The notes beneath the pieces are model-generated. The model ran no database searches and was not told where the DNA came from. It saw only the letters and a list, made by a program, of their open reading frames with translations. This document shows, one piece after another, positions 56,289 to 64,000 of a stretch of DNA of 64,000 nt. The first letter of the stretch is position 1. Each line of letters starts with the position of its first letter. Position numbers and translations under genes: made by a program. The DNA comes from Nocardioides sp. Iso805N (GTDB lineage: Bacteria > Actinomycetota > Actinomycetes > Propionibacteriales > Nocardioidaceae): NCBI RefSeq assembly GCF_000364605.1, contig NZ_KB822576.1, forward strand, positions 62,001 to 126,000. Direction: 5' to 3'.

Positions 56289-58091
56289 CTATTCGGCCGT
56301 GCTGTCGTCCTGCGGGTCGCCTTGTGCATCGTCGCCCTGTGCGCCGTGTGCCGCCAGGACCGCGGCGTGCGTCGACTCCCCGAGCACCGGAGTCGCCGGC
56401 TCGATCCGCACACCGCTGAGTCGCTGGAACGTGCCGTCGGCGCGCCAGCGCTCGACCAGTCCGGGGTCGACACCCGAGAGGTGGAGCCGGGCGCCGGCGG
56501 CCTCCAGGCTGCGGGCGTAGTCGCCGACCATCTTCAAGAAGGTGGCGCCCAGCGTGGTCCGCCCGCGCAGGCGCAGCACCACGACGGCGTGCGACGCCGT
56601 ACCGGACGGCGTCGGAAGGCGACGCTGGAGCGTCTTGACGCCGGCATAGAAAAGCGAGCCGTAGGCGTCCAGGACGACGACGTCGCCCGCCGCGAGCGTC
56701 TCCGGGACGCTCGTCTCGACCACGTGACCGGAGGCGTCGCGCTGCAGCCTGACCACGCGAAGGTCGAGCGAGTCCTGCCGCAGCTGCAGCGCCAGCGAGG
56801 CGAGCACGCCGATGCCGACCGCTTGGGCCACGGGCAGCACCAGCACCGCGACGAAGGTCGCGAACATCGCCACCGCCGAGATCCGCCCGGCACGGGCCAC
56901 CGCCACGATCTCGCGCGGGTGGATCGAGCCGGCGCCGGCATAGATCAGCACCGCCGCCAGGGTCGGCATCGCGACCTGGCCCACGATGCCGGACAGGGCC
57001 AGCAGGATGATCGCCATCCACACGCCACTCCAGATCCCACCCCAGCGCGAGACCGACCCGGCGCTGACGTTGAGCGCCGTCTGGCCGACGGAGCCGCCGA
57101 CGGGTTGACCGCGGAACAGCCCTGCGGCGACGTTGCCCAGGCCCTGGGCGACGAAGTCGCGGCGTACCGAGGATCGCGTGCCGTCGGCGTTGGGCACGGC
57201 CTCGGCGACCCCGGCGCCCTGAACCAGCACCAGGGCGGCGATCGCGAAGGCGCCCGCGACCAGGCCGGGACTCAACAGGCTGAGGTCGGGCAGCTGCGGA
57301 GCAGGCAGTCCGTGCGGGATCCGGCCTGCGTCCTGCACCTTGGCGACGCTCGACGCGCCGGTCGCCAGCACCACGACGGTCGGTACGGCGAGGGCCACCA
57401 GCGAGGAGGCCACCGCGATCCGGGTCTGCGCCAGCAGCACCAGGATCGCGAGCGCGGCGACGCCCGTGGCGAGGGTGGGCCAGTCCACCTCGTCCAGACG
57501 ACCCAGCAGGTTCCACGTCTTGGCGGCAGCGAAGTCTCCGTGCGCGTCGACCCCGGCCAGGTCCGGCAGCTGGCCCAGGACCATGTTGACCGAGACGCCG
57601 GTGAGGAACCCGAGCATCACCGAGTACGACACGAACCGGATGTAGCGTCCCAGGCCGAGCAGGGCCGCTGCCAGCATCAGCAGCCCCGCCAGCACGGTCA
57701 GCAGCAACATGGCGCTCGACCGCTCGCCACGGTCGTAGCCCGAGAGTGCGGACCCGGCCGCGAGCGCTGCCGCGCTAGTGGTCGTGACCACCATCAGCCG
57801 GGTCGAGGAGGTCAGGCCGCCGACGATCGGACCAGCGAAGGAGGCGTAGAGGCCGTGCGCGGGCCCCACCCCCGCCAGCACGCTGGAGGCCATCCCGTCC
57901 GGCACGCTCGAGATCGCTCCCGGCAGCCCGGCGATCAGGTCGCGGCGCCACTGGTGACGACGCGGGATGATCTCGCGCGCCTGGTGGCCGAGCCAACGTC
58001 CAGCGCGCGACTGCGCCTGCTGCAACGAGGCGCCGTACAGGCTCTTGAGGGGTGAGCGCCGCCCCGGTCCGCGGTCGTCCTCGGAGCTCAC
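56289..58091 (-). CDS. SulP-family anion transporter with STAS domain
   Basis: 600 residues. SulP/SLC26 membrane part of about 12 helices starts GLPGAISSVPDGMASSVLAGVGPAHGLYASF (the family signature region) and includes GNVAAGLFRGQPVGGSVGQTALN. The C-terminal STAS domain starts at about residue 450 (VVVLDAYGSLFYAGVKTLQRRL, VVVLRLRGRTTLGATFLKMVGDYARSLEAAGARLHLSGV). Substrate could be sulfate, bicarbonate or another anion; no carbonic anhydrase is fused. The start overlaps the AI-2E gene stop by 4 bases. Confidence 0.93.
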   Translation of the reverse strand: MSSEDDRGPGRRSPLKSLYGASLQQAQSRAGRWLGHQAREIIPRRHQWRRDLIAGLPGAISSVPDGMASSVLAGVGPAHGLYASFAGPIVGGLTSSTRLMVVTTTSAAALAAGSALSGYDRGERSSAMLLLTVLAGLLMLAAALLGLGRYIRFVSYSVMLGFLTGVSVNMVLGQLPDLAGVDAHGDFAAAKTWNLLGRLDEVDWPTLATGVAALAILVLLAQTRIAVASSLVALAVPTVVVLATGASSVAKVQDAGRIPHGLPAPQLPDLSLLSPGLVAGAFAIAALVLVQGAGVAEAVPNADGTRSSVRRDFVAQGLGNVAAGLFRGQPVGGSVGQTALNVSAGSVSRWGGIWSGVWMAIILLALSGIVGQVAMPTLAAVLIYAGAGSIHPREIVAVARAGRISAVAMFATFVAVLVLPVAQAVGIGVLASLALQLRQDSLDLRVVRLQRDASGHVVETSVPETLAAGDVVVLDAYGSLFYAGVKTLQRRLPTPSGTASHAVVVLRLRGRTTLGATFLKMVGDYARSLEAAGARLHLSGVDPGLVERWRADGTFQRLSGVRIEPATPVLGESTHAAVLAAHGAQGDDAQGDPQDDSTAE

Positions 58092-59194
58092 GGCGCGGCG
58101 GGCGACGGCTCAGACGAGGGCGGGCCGTGCGGTGGAGGGTCAGGCTCGGTGGTGGCCTCGCGGTTGGAGACCAGCGGCCGCAGCCAGCGGCTCCCCGGAT
58201 CGGCGTCGATCAGCAGCGCCTTGACGAGCAGCGAGAGGGGAATGGCAAGGATCGCTCCGAGCGGACCGATCACCCATGACCAGAACACCAGCGAGACGAA
58301 GGTGAGGGTGGTCGAGAGGCCGACCGCGTCACCGACGACCTTGGGCTGGATGGCCGATTGGATGACCAGGTTGAGCAGGCAGTAGACGGCCACCACCGCC
58401 AGCATCAGCCCGAGACCGGAGTCGAGGCCGGCCAGGACGGCGGGCGGCACCAGGCCGATGATGAAGCCGATGTTGGGGATGTAGTTGGTCAGGAACGCCA
58501 GCAGACCCCACAGCAGCGGCGCCGGGACGCCCATGATCGCCAGGGCGACGGTGTCGCAGACCGCGACGATGAGGCCGAAGACGGTGGAGACCAGCAGGTA
58601 GCGGCGGGTGCCGTGACAGAAGTCCTCCACCGCCTCCACCAGCGTCGGCTTCGCCTTGGCGGCCTCCGCGAGCCTGCTCGGGAACGCGCTCCCGTCGATC
58701 GTCATGAAGAACACGAGCGCGACGATGAAGAGCACGCTGGAGAGCGCACCGAAGATCCCGGACAACGCCGCGGTGACAGCGCCGGTCAGCTTGCCGAGGT
58801 CGAGGTGGTCGCGGAGGTTGTCGATCTGGTCGGTCGAGATCGACAGCGTGTGGAGATGCGCAGTGAGCTGGTTGAGCTGCTCGTTGAACTTCGCCTCGTA
58901 CTCGGGCAGGAGCGAGGCGAACCGGGCGACGGCGATCACCAGGGTGCAGGCCAGCCCGATCAGGAGGAGGTTCACCACCAGCAGGCACACCGTCGTCGAG
59001 ACCCAGCGAGGGACGTGGCGGTCGAGCATGGTCCGCAGCGGATGGGCGGCGATCGTCACCACGAGCGCGAGAAAGATGGGCCCGATCAGCGACGCCGCTC
59101 CCCGAGCGCCGGCGATCACCACGACCGCTGCCGCGAGCCCCAGCAGCACCACCAGGATCCGCGGCAGCCCTGGCAGCGCGCGCTGCTCAGTCAT
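58088..59194 (-). CDS. AI-2E-family transporter
   Basis: 368 residues. Eight or so helices with the AI-2E pattern: paired N-terminal helices, a helical external loop (YEAKFNEQLNQLTAHLHTLSISTDQIDNL), and the C-terminal motif TNYIPNIGFIIGLVPPAVLAGL followed by IQPKVVGDAVGLSTTLTFVSLVFWSWVIGPLGAILAIPLS. The family includes autoinducer-2 exporters and Na+/H+ antiporters, so the substrate is open. Its start overlaps the small upstream gene by 8 bases. Confidence 0.92.
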   Translation of the reverse strand: MTEQRALPGLPRILVVLLGLAAAVVVIAGARGAASLIGPIFLALVVTIAAHPLRTMLDRHVPRWVSTTVCLLVVNLLLIGLACTLVIAVARFASLLPEYEAKFNEQLNQLTAHLHTLSISTDQIDNLRDHLDLGKLTGAVTAALSGIFGALSSVLFIVALVFFMTIDGSAFPSRLAEAAKAKPTLVEAVEDFCHGTRRYLLVSTVFGLIVAVCDTVALAIMGVPAPLLWGLLAFLTNYIPNIGFIIGLVPPAVLAGLDSGLGLMLAVVAVYCLLNLVIQSAIQPKVVGDAVGLSTTLTFVSLVFWSWVIGPLGAILAIPLSLLVKALLIDADPGSRWLRPLVSNREATTEPDPPPHGPPSSEPSPAAP

Positions 59195-59390
59195 CGGGGA
59201 TGGTCACCACCTCGACCACGTCGATGCCCAACGAGCTGAGCAGGTTGAGCACACCCTGCAGCTCCTGCTGGTCGATCACGTCGCCGACCAGCGTCGTCGA
59301 GGCGCGCTGCTGGCGCGCTATCAGGTGCGGGAAGGCGCTCGTCGCGTCCTCCGGAATCTCACCGTCCACCCGAATCAGGGCCCGTATCAT
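59187..59390 (-). CDS. Small conserved-looking protein of unknown function
   Basis: 67 residues, soluble: MIRALIRVDGEIPEDATSAFPHL, then STTLVGDVIDQQELQGVLNLLSSLGIDVVEVVTIPDD. The beta-alpha-beta pattern with the last strand DVVEVVTI suggests a small ferredoxin-like fold. GAGGTGGG is a good ribosome binding site, the gene overlaps the AI-2E start by 8 bases and starts 16 bp after the GAP gene. I do not recognise the family. A role in gating or assembly of its transporter neighbours is a guess. Confidence 0.75.
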   Translation of the reverse strand: MIRALIRVDGEIPEDATSAFPHLIARQQRASTTLVGDVIDQQELQGVLNLLSSLGIDVVEVVTIPDD

Positions 59391-59406
59391 CGCCGTCCCA
59401 CCTCAC

Positions 59407-60075
59407 TCACAATCCGCCGACGCCCTTGCCGATCAAGGCCACGCCGATCACCAGCAACAGCACGGACAACACCGCCGCGTTGTGCACGGTCAGCCATTCG
59501 CGCAGCTCGTTCAGCGGTGCACGCATCCGATCCGCCGCAACGAGGTATCCGATCACCGGCACCCCGATGGAGATCGAGGCCACCACCACGAAGACCGCCC
59601 CCGCGATCACCTCCTGACCGACGGCGAGGCCGGCCCCGCCGATGGTGGCGCCACCGGCGATGCACAGAGCCAGGTTCTTCGGGTTGGCCGCCGAGAGCAG
59701 CAGCCCCAGGCCGCCGGCCCGGACCGCTGTCATGGTGTCGACGGCCTTCATCCAGGACGGCAGCTCAGCGGTCTCACCCGCATGGGGGCGTCCCTGCCAT
59801 TGCCGCGCCCCGAGCAGTACGGCGAGCGCACCGAGCACGATCTTGAGCACCGAGGCGACGGTCGAGGGGTCGTCCGGGCTGCCGTTCGTCGGTCCCAGCA
59901 GCGCGGTCACGACCGCCAGTACGACGGCCACGCCGACCACCCACCCCACCAGGAACGCCAGTGACGCCGACCGGGCGTGGGGCGCGAAGAGCATGAGGAT
60001 CACGGCGATGATCGGCACCGGCGAGATGGCCACCCCGAGCGCGGTGGGGAGCAGATCGCCGATCACTTTGCCCAT
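59407..60075 (-). CDS. GAP (LysE-like) family membrane protein
   Basis: 222 residues from ATG 60075, with GGGAGG upstream; earlier starts have no resemblance. Six helices with the start GDLLPTALGVAISPVPIIAVILMLF, the centre GGLGLLLSAANPKNLALCIAGGATIG and an end VLSVLLLVIGVALIGKGVGGL. This is the GAP/Sap family seen in mycobacterial glycolipid export loci, within the LysE superfamily. The substrate is unknown. First of seven closely spaced minus-strand membrane-protein genes. Confidence 0.88.
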   Translation of the reverse strand: MGKVIGDLLPTALGVAISPVPIIAVILMLFAPHARSASLAFLVGWVVGVAVVLAVVTALLGPTNGSPDDPSTVASVLKIVLGALAVLLGARQWQGRPHAGETAELPSWMKAVDTMTAVRAGGLGLLLSAANPKNLALCIAGGATIGGAGLAVGQEVIAGAVFVVVASISIGVPVIGYLVAADRMRAPLNELREWLTVHNAAVLSVLLLVIGVALIGKGVGGL

Positions 60076-60189
60076 GTCCCGGCCTCCCTGCGTCGTAGAT
60101 CGCCAACGACTTCGTGCGAACCTACGGGCGTGTTTCTGCGCTGTGGTCACCGGAATCAGGCGAGGCCGCACGACTTCACCGCCTGGCCC

Positions 60190-61503
60190 TCACAGGCCGC
60201 GCCACGTCGACGTCGCGCGACCGACCCGTTCTGAGAAGCCGGCGCCCACCAGCACACCGGCAGCGATCGCCACGATCGACAGCAGCGCGTTGAGGAACTC
60301 CCCCAGGCCGGCCAGGGCATCGGCTCCGACGAGCTGGGTGACACCCTGCAGGCCGAGCGCGCCGGGCACCAGCATCCAGAACGCCGGAAGGAAGGTGACC
60401 GGCACCGGCGGTCCGCTGGGCAACTGCTGGACGGCGTACGCGACCGGGACGACGACGGCGCTGGCCATGAAGCTGGCGCCGAGCGGACCCAGCACCAGCC
60501 CACTTCCCGCTTGGACCGCGTAGGCGAGGTAGAGCACCAGCAGCAGCCACCGCAGGGTCCCGCGGGGCGCCGACGAGGCGAAGTACTGGCCCAGACCGAA
60601 CACCAGCACCCCGAGCCACGGCGCCCACGCCCCCAGTCGGAGGGCTGTGTCTGCCTGCGGCGGCGTTGCCGCGAGGTCGACACCCATCGCGATCCCGAAG
60701 GTGAGGAGCAGCAGCCGCTGGAGCCCGTACACCAGGCGCGATGAGCCGGAGATCATCGAGCCGGCGGAGAGCTCCACCGTGGCGATCGTCAGCGCCGCCC
60801 CCGGGAGCAGCGTGACCAGCGAGGGGATGACGATGTCGAGCGGATCGGTGTTCAAGAGCGGCGCCGCAAGCTCGAAGGCGACCCACGTCACCGCGAACGA
60901 GGACGCGACCGGAAGGATCGGGTAGAGCCACCGGTAGCGCCCGGCCAGCAGACCGAGCGCGCCGACCAGAGCGCCGAGCACCACGTACGCCGCCAGCGCG
61001 GTCGTCGCCGGGTTGAGCAGCAGGCCAAGGCCGAGTGTGAGGATCGCGTTGCCCAGCAGCGTCGCGGCCGGCCCGAACCGGGGGCGGGACGTGACGATGG
61101 CCTGCAGGCGGTCGGCGGCCTCGCGGACGGGCGGCTTGACCTGTCGGATGTCGTCGACCAGCCGGTACAGCGCGTCGATCTGATCGAGCCGGAGCGGGTC
61201 GTTGCTCCCGGGGGCGAAGTCGACACGGGTCGATGGGTCGGCTGCGATCCGGACGAAGACGCCGGTGGGCAGGACGAAGAACGAGACCCTGCGTGCGGCG
61301 TACGCGTCGGCGACGTCCTCGAGGATGACCGTCACCCGGTCTGCCGCGTCCCCCGCTCGGCACATCGCGACGCCGAGCCGGCGCAGGAAGTCGAGCACCT
61401 CCTCGGGCGGCTGCTCCACCGCTGGCGCCGGCACCGGCTTCGGCAACCGGCGCGACGTCGCAGCATTCAGCCGTGACCAGAAGCGTTGACGGCGCTCGTG
61501 CAT
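60190..61503 (-). CDS. Threonine/serine exporter ThrE-family protein
   Basis: 437 residues from ATG 61503; GTG 61515 would add four residues. The N-terminal soluble half (VLDFLRRLGVAMCRAGDAADRVTVILEDVADAY, VDDIRQVKPPVREAADRLQAI) and ten membrane helices in two sets match ThrE fused from DUF1212 and ThrE_2 parts. ThrE of Corynebacterium exports threonine and serine. The next gene downstream starts 114 bp away, with no clear hairpin. Divergent from the MFS exporter. Confidence 0.9.
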   Translation of the reverse strand: MHERRQRFWSRLNAATSRRLPKPVPAPAVEQPPEEVLDFLRRLGVAMCRAGDAADRVTVILEDVADAYAARRVSFFVLPTGVFVRIAADPSTRVDFAPGSNDPLRLDQIDALYRLVDDIRQVKPPVREAADRLQAIVTSRPRFGPAATLLGNAILTLGLGLLLNPATTALAAYVVLGALVGALGLLAGRYRWLYPILPVASSFAVTWVAFELAAPLLNTDPLDIVIPSLVTLLPGAALTIATVELSAGSMISGSSRLVYGLQRLLLLTFGIAMGVDLAATPPQADTALRLGAWAPWLGVLVFGLGQYFASSAPRGTLRWLLLVLYLAYAVQAGSGLVLGPLGASFMASAVVVPVAYAVQQLPSGPPVPVTFLPAFWMLVPGALGLQGVTQLVGADALAGLGEFLNALLSIVAIAAGVLVGAGFSERVGRATSTWRGL

Positions 61504-61615
61504 TGGGCCAGGCACCCGTGCAGCGTGCCCGCCGACAGGGACGGGGTCGTTCGCCCAGAACGGGTGAAGGCGGCCGTGCCACCGTCGGCCTAGCGTGCTC
61601 CGCGGGAGGTGTCCG

Positions 61616-63103
61616 ATGGCCGACGTACCGCGTCAGACCAGCCACGCCACCGGCGTACTGGTCACGACCTGCATCTCCACCTTGGTCGTCAACGCCAACA
61701 CCTCGGCGGTGAGCATCCTGCTCCCGGCCATCAGCAAGGACACGCACACCTCTGTCGACACCCTGCAGTGGGCGGTGACCGGCTACTCGCTGGTGGGAGC
61801 GGCCGTGATCATCACCTCAGGCTCGCTCGGAGACGTCTTCGGCAGGAAGCTGATCTTCCAGCTCGGCCTGGTTCTCTTCGTGGGCTCCTGCATCCTGATC
61901 GCGCTGGCGAACTCCGGTGGGATGGTCATCGCCGGGCGCGCGATCCAAGGGGCCGCGGGCGCCACCATCCTGGCGTGCGGTCTCAGTCTCCTGACCGTCG
62001 CCACCGACGACGAGGAACAGCTGCGTGCCGTCTCGCTGTGGGGCGCGGCGGCCGCCGTCGGGGCGGCCGCCGGACCGCTGCTCGGGGGCGTGTTGGTCGA
62101 GGCCACCGGCTGGCAGGGCCTCTTCTGGATCGACGCCGGGATCGGCGTGCTGTGCATCGTCCTGACCGTGGCAACGGTCAGCGAATCCCGGGACCCGGGC
62201 CGCACCAGGTCGATCGACTACGCGGGCACCCTGCTCATCGCCCTCACGTTGGTGCCGCTCATCCTGGGGGTCAGCAAGAGCGGCGACTGGGGCTGGCTGT
62301 CCGCTGCCACGCTGACCTGCTTCGCGGTCTGTGTCGTCGCCTGCTTCACCTTCGTCAAGGTCGAGCAGCACGTCGCGGTCCCGCTGCTCGACCTCCACCT
62401 GCTCGGCAACCGGGTGCTCGTCGGCGCCACCATCGCCATCCTGATCGGCGCCGGCACGATCAACGGCCTGATGTATCTGCTGGGCCTCTACTTCCAGGAT
62501 CCGGCGACGCTCGGCATGTCCCCGCTCCAGGCCGGACTTGCGACGCTCCCTGCGACGGTGGGGCTGGTCGTGGTGGCGACGTTCGTGCCCCGACTCGCCA
62601 AGCGGTTCGGGACCCGCCTGACGGTCGGCGCGGGCTTCGCTGTCACCACCGCCGGCTTCGCGGTCATCGGGTTCGCCGAGGGGTCGTGGAAGTACGCCGC
62701 CTTCGTCCTGCCGCTCATCGCGATCGCGGTCGGCATGGGCCTCTCGAACGGGCCATCGTCGTCGGCGGCCACTGCTGCGGTCGATGCCGGCCAGGTGGGT
62801 GAGGCCTCGGGGGTCTCCAACATGGCGAGGTACGTCGGAGCGGCCGTTGCGACCGCTCTCGCAGCGACGGTCTACGGCACCGTGATCGCCAACCACGAGC
62901 ACGACGGCGCCTCCAGCGCCGACGCCGTCGCCGCAGGGCTGGGCGCGGCATCCTGGGTGATGGCCGTCTTCAGCGCAGCCGGGTTGCTGCTGGCGATCCT
63001 GGTCATCGTCCGCCACCGCTCCGACCGCGGCACCATGCGTGACGTCGCTGCTGGTGCCGCCGCCCACCTGCACACCCTGCCGGACCCCGGTAGCCAGACC
63101 TGA
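61616..63103 (+). CDS. MFS drug exporter, DHA2 type
   Basis: 495 residues from ATG 61616, preceded by GGAGGT. Fourteen membrane helices with the DHA2 motifs: ANTSAVSILLPAISKD in helix 1, WAVTGYSLVGAAVIITSGSLGDVFGRKLIF (motif A) and GRAIQGAAGATILACGLSLL (helix 4), GAAAAVGAAAGPLLGGVL (motif C). The family expels drugs and other hydrophobic compounds by proton antiport. No regulator is adjacent. Seventeen bp separate it from the M24 peptidase gene. Confidence 0.92.
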   Translation: MADVPRQTSHATGVLVTTCISTLVVNANTSAVSILLPAISKDTHTSVDTLQWAVTGYSLVGAAVIITSGSLGDVFGRKLIFQLGLVLFVGSCILIALANSGGMVIAGRAIQGAAGATILACGLSLLTVATDDEEQLRAVSLWGAAAAVGAAAGPLLGGVLVEATGWQGLFWIDAGIGVLCIVLTVATVSESRDPGRTRSIDYAGTLLIALTLVPLILGVSKSGDWGWLSAATLTCFAVCVVACFTFVKVEQHVAVPLLDLHLLGNRVLVGATIAILIGAGTINGLMYLLGLYFQDPATLGMSPLQAGLATLPATVGLVVVATFVPRLAKRFGTRLTVGAGFAVTTAGFAVIGFAEGSWKYAAFVLPLIAIAVGMGLSNGPSSSAATAAVDAGQVGEASGVSNMARYVGAAVATALAATVYGTVIANHEHDGASSADAVAAGLGAASWVMAVFSAAGLLLAILVIVRHRSDRGTMRDVAAGAAAHLHTLPDPGSQT

Positions 63104-63120
63104 CCAGACGGAGATGCGAC

Positions 63121-64000
63121 ATGGCCGACACTCACCCTCCCGTGGCCGTTCCCTTCGCCACCGGTGACTACACCGCCCGGATGCGGCGCGTGGTGGACTC
63201 GGCCACCGCCGCAGGACTCGACGGCGTACTTGTCACGCCTGGGCCGGACCTGGTCTGGCTCACGGGCTACCAGCCGACCGCGATCACGGAGCGGCTGACC
63301 ATGCTGTTCCTCACCCGCGAGCATGAGCCGACCCTGCTGGTACCGACGCTCGAGCGGCCCGATGCGGCGGCGGCCCCGGGCACGGCCGACCTGGCGCTGA
63401 CGGACTGGCGAGACGGCGCCGACCCGTATGCCGCCGCGAGCACGCTGCTGCGACCGGCCGCCCGCTACGGCGTCTCCGACTCCGCGTGGGCCCTGCACCT
63501 GCTCGCACTCCAGCACCTGATGCCGAGCGCGCGCTTCGCCTCGCTCACCCAGGCTCTCGCGATGATGCGGGCGGTCAAGGACGAGAACGAGCTCGCCCGG
63601 CTCGCAGCAGCCGGCGCGGCAGCCGACGCGACCTACCTCGAGATCCTCAAGGTGCGCTTCGCCGGTAGGAAGGAGCGCGACGTCGCCGGTGACCTCGCCG
63701 ATCTCCTGCTCGGCTTCGGGCACGAGCAGGTCGACTTCACCGTCGTCGGGTCCGGCCCGAACGGCGCGAACCCGCACCACGAGGCCGGCGACCGAACGAT
63801 CGAGGAGGGCGACGCGATCGTCCTCGACTTCGGCGGGCTGATGTCCGGATACGGCTCGGATACCAGCCGCACCGTCAGTGTCGGCGAGCCGAGCGCACGC
63901 GTCCGCGAGGTGCACGAGATCGTCCGGCTGGCCCAGCAGGCCGGCGTCGACGCGGTGCGGCCCGGGGGGGCCTGCCAGGAGATCGATCGGGCGGCCAGGC
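63121..64000 (+). CDS. M24-family Xaa-Pro aminopeptidase, cut by the window edge
   Basis: 293 residues visible, no stop. Start ATG 63121 with GGAG at 63110. N-terminal creatinase/prolidase domain (GLDGVLVTPGPDLVWLTGYQPTAITERLTMLFL) is followed by the pita-bread catalytic domain. NPHHEAGDR and two metal-ligand aspartates, Asp236 in IVLDFGG and Asp247 in GSDTSRTVSVG, are present; the later His and Glu ligands lie past the edge. It likely removes N-terminal residues before proline. In Mycobacterium a pepQ-type gene lies beside efp; this one is far from it. Confidence 0.9.
   Translation, partial: MADTHPPVAVPFATGDYTARMRRVVDSATAAGLDGVLVTPGPDLVWLTGYQPTAITERLTMLFLTREHEPTLLVPTLERPDAAAAPGTADLALTDWRDGADPYAAASTLLRPAARYGVSDSAWALHLLALQHLMPSARFASLTQALAMMRAVKDENELARLAAAGAAADATYLEILKVRFAGRKERDVAGDLADLLLGFGHEQVDFTVVGSGPNGANPHHEAGDRTIEEGDAIVLDFGGLMSGYGSDTSRTVSVGEPSARVREVHEIVRLAQQAGVDAVRPGGACQEIDRAAR

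Overview
The window is high-GC, densely packed actinobacterial DNA, most likely from a Nocardioides-like member of the Propionibacteriales. I infer this from codon use, from gene order and from an EF-P with a palindromic PGKGP loop; no rRNA or tRNA gene is present to confirm it. From about 11 kb to 52 kb most genes lie on the minus strand and follow a backbone well known in actinobacteria. Read from right to left it runs thrS, HIT, pgsA, pdxS, pdxT, yebC, ruvCAB, yajC-secD-secF, apt, relA, (DUF349), MBL hydrolase, hisS, aspS, rarA, alaS, ruvX, mltG, aroE, prepilin peptidase, aroC, aroK, aroB, aroQ, efp, nusB.

Regions: 1-1.4 kb holds a small XRE regulator convergent with nusB-efp. 1.6-4.2 kb holds a secreted His-rich protein and a divergent MocR/YczE pair. 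4.4-11.3 kb is the shikimate operon running into mltG and ruvX. 11.3-16.4 kb is alaS to rarA. 16.4-22.6 kb is an oligopeptide ABC operon inserted beside rarA. 22.9-26.8 kb is aspS, hisS and a metallo-hydrolase. 26.9-28.2 kb is a DUF349 gene. 28.16-29.31 kb is a 1.15-kb unit: one AbiEi-like/DUF559 gene bounded by 42-bp inverted repeats and wedged between two stop codons. 29.3-40.4 kb covers the stringent response, purine salvage, Sec translocation, Holliday-junction processing and PLP synthesis. 40.4-45.8 kb is pgsA followed by a sugar ABC operon with its ROK regulator. 45.9-50.1 kb is HIT, TetR, a ferredoxin-type reductase and an AurF-like di-iron oxygenase. 50.3-52.3 kb is thrS. 52.4-52.8 kb is a small LexA/UmuD-like gene under an SOS box. 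52.9-61.5 kb is mostly membrane proteins (HdeD, K+ channel, SulP, AI-2E, GAP, ThrE). 61.6-64 kb is an MFS exporter and a truncated M24 peptidase.

Regulation visible in the DNA: two canonical SOS boxes, one before ruvC and one overlapping the start of the LexA/UmuD-like gene, which looks leaderless. The sugar operon has an apparent sigma-70-type promoter with a palindrome over its -10 and three ACAAGCG half-sites over and upstream of its -35. Both solute-binding-protein genes are followed by two strong stem-loops before the next gene. An inverted repeat lies between the MocR and yczE genes, and a 13-bp palindrome lies before the AurF-like gene.

No CRISPR array, phage, transposase or complete insertion sequence was seen. 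The most unusual items are the inverted-repeat-bounded DUF559 unit with its related 22-bp repeat family, and the SOS-controlled LexA/UmuD-like protein. No gap between genes exceeds 300 bases; the longest are 1429-1653, 4178-4380, 22643-22867, 45672-45896 and 50064-50279. Apart from the sites listed I see nothing definite in them, and the 203 bp at 4178-4380 hold nothing I recognise.
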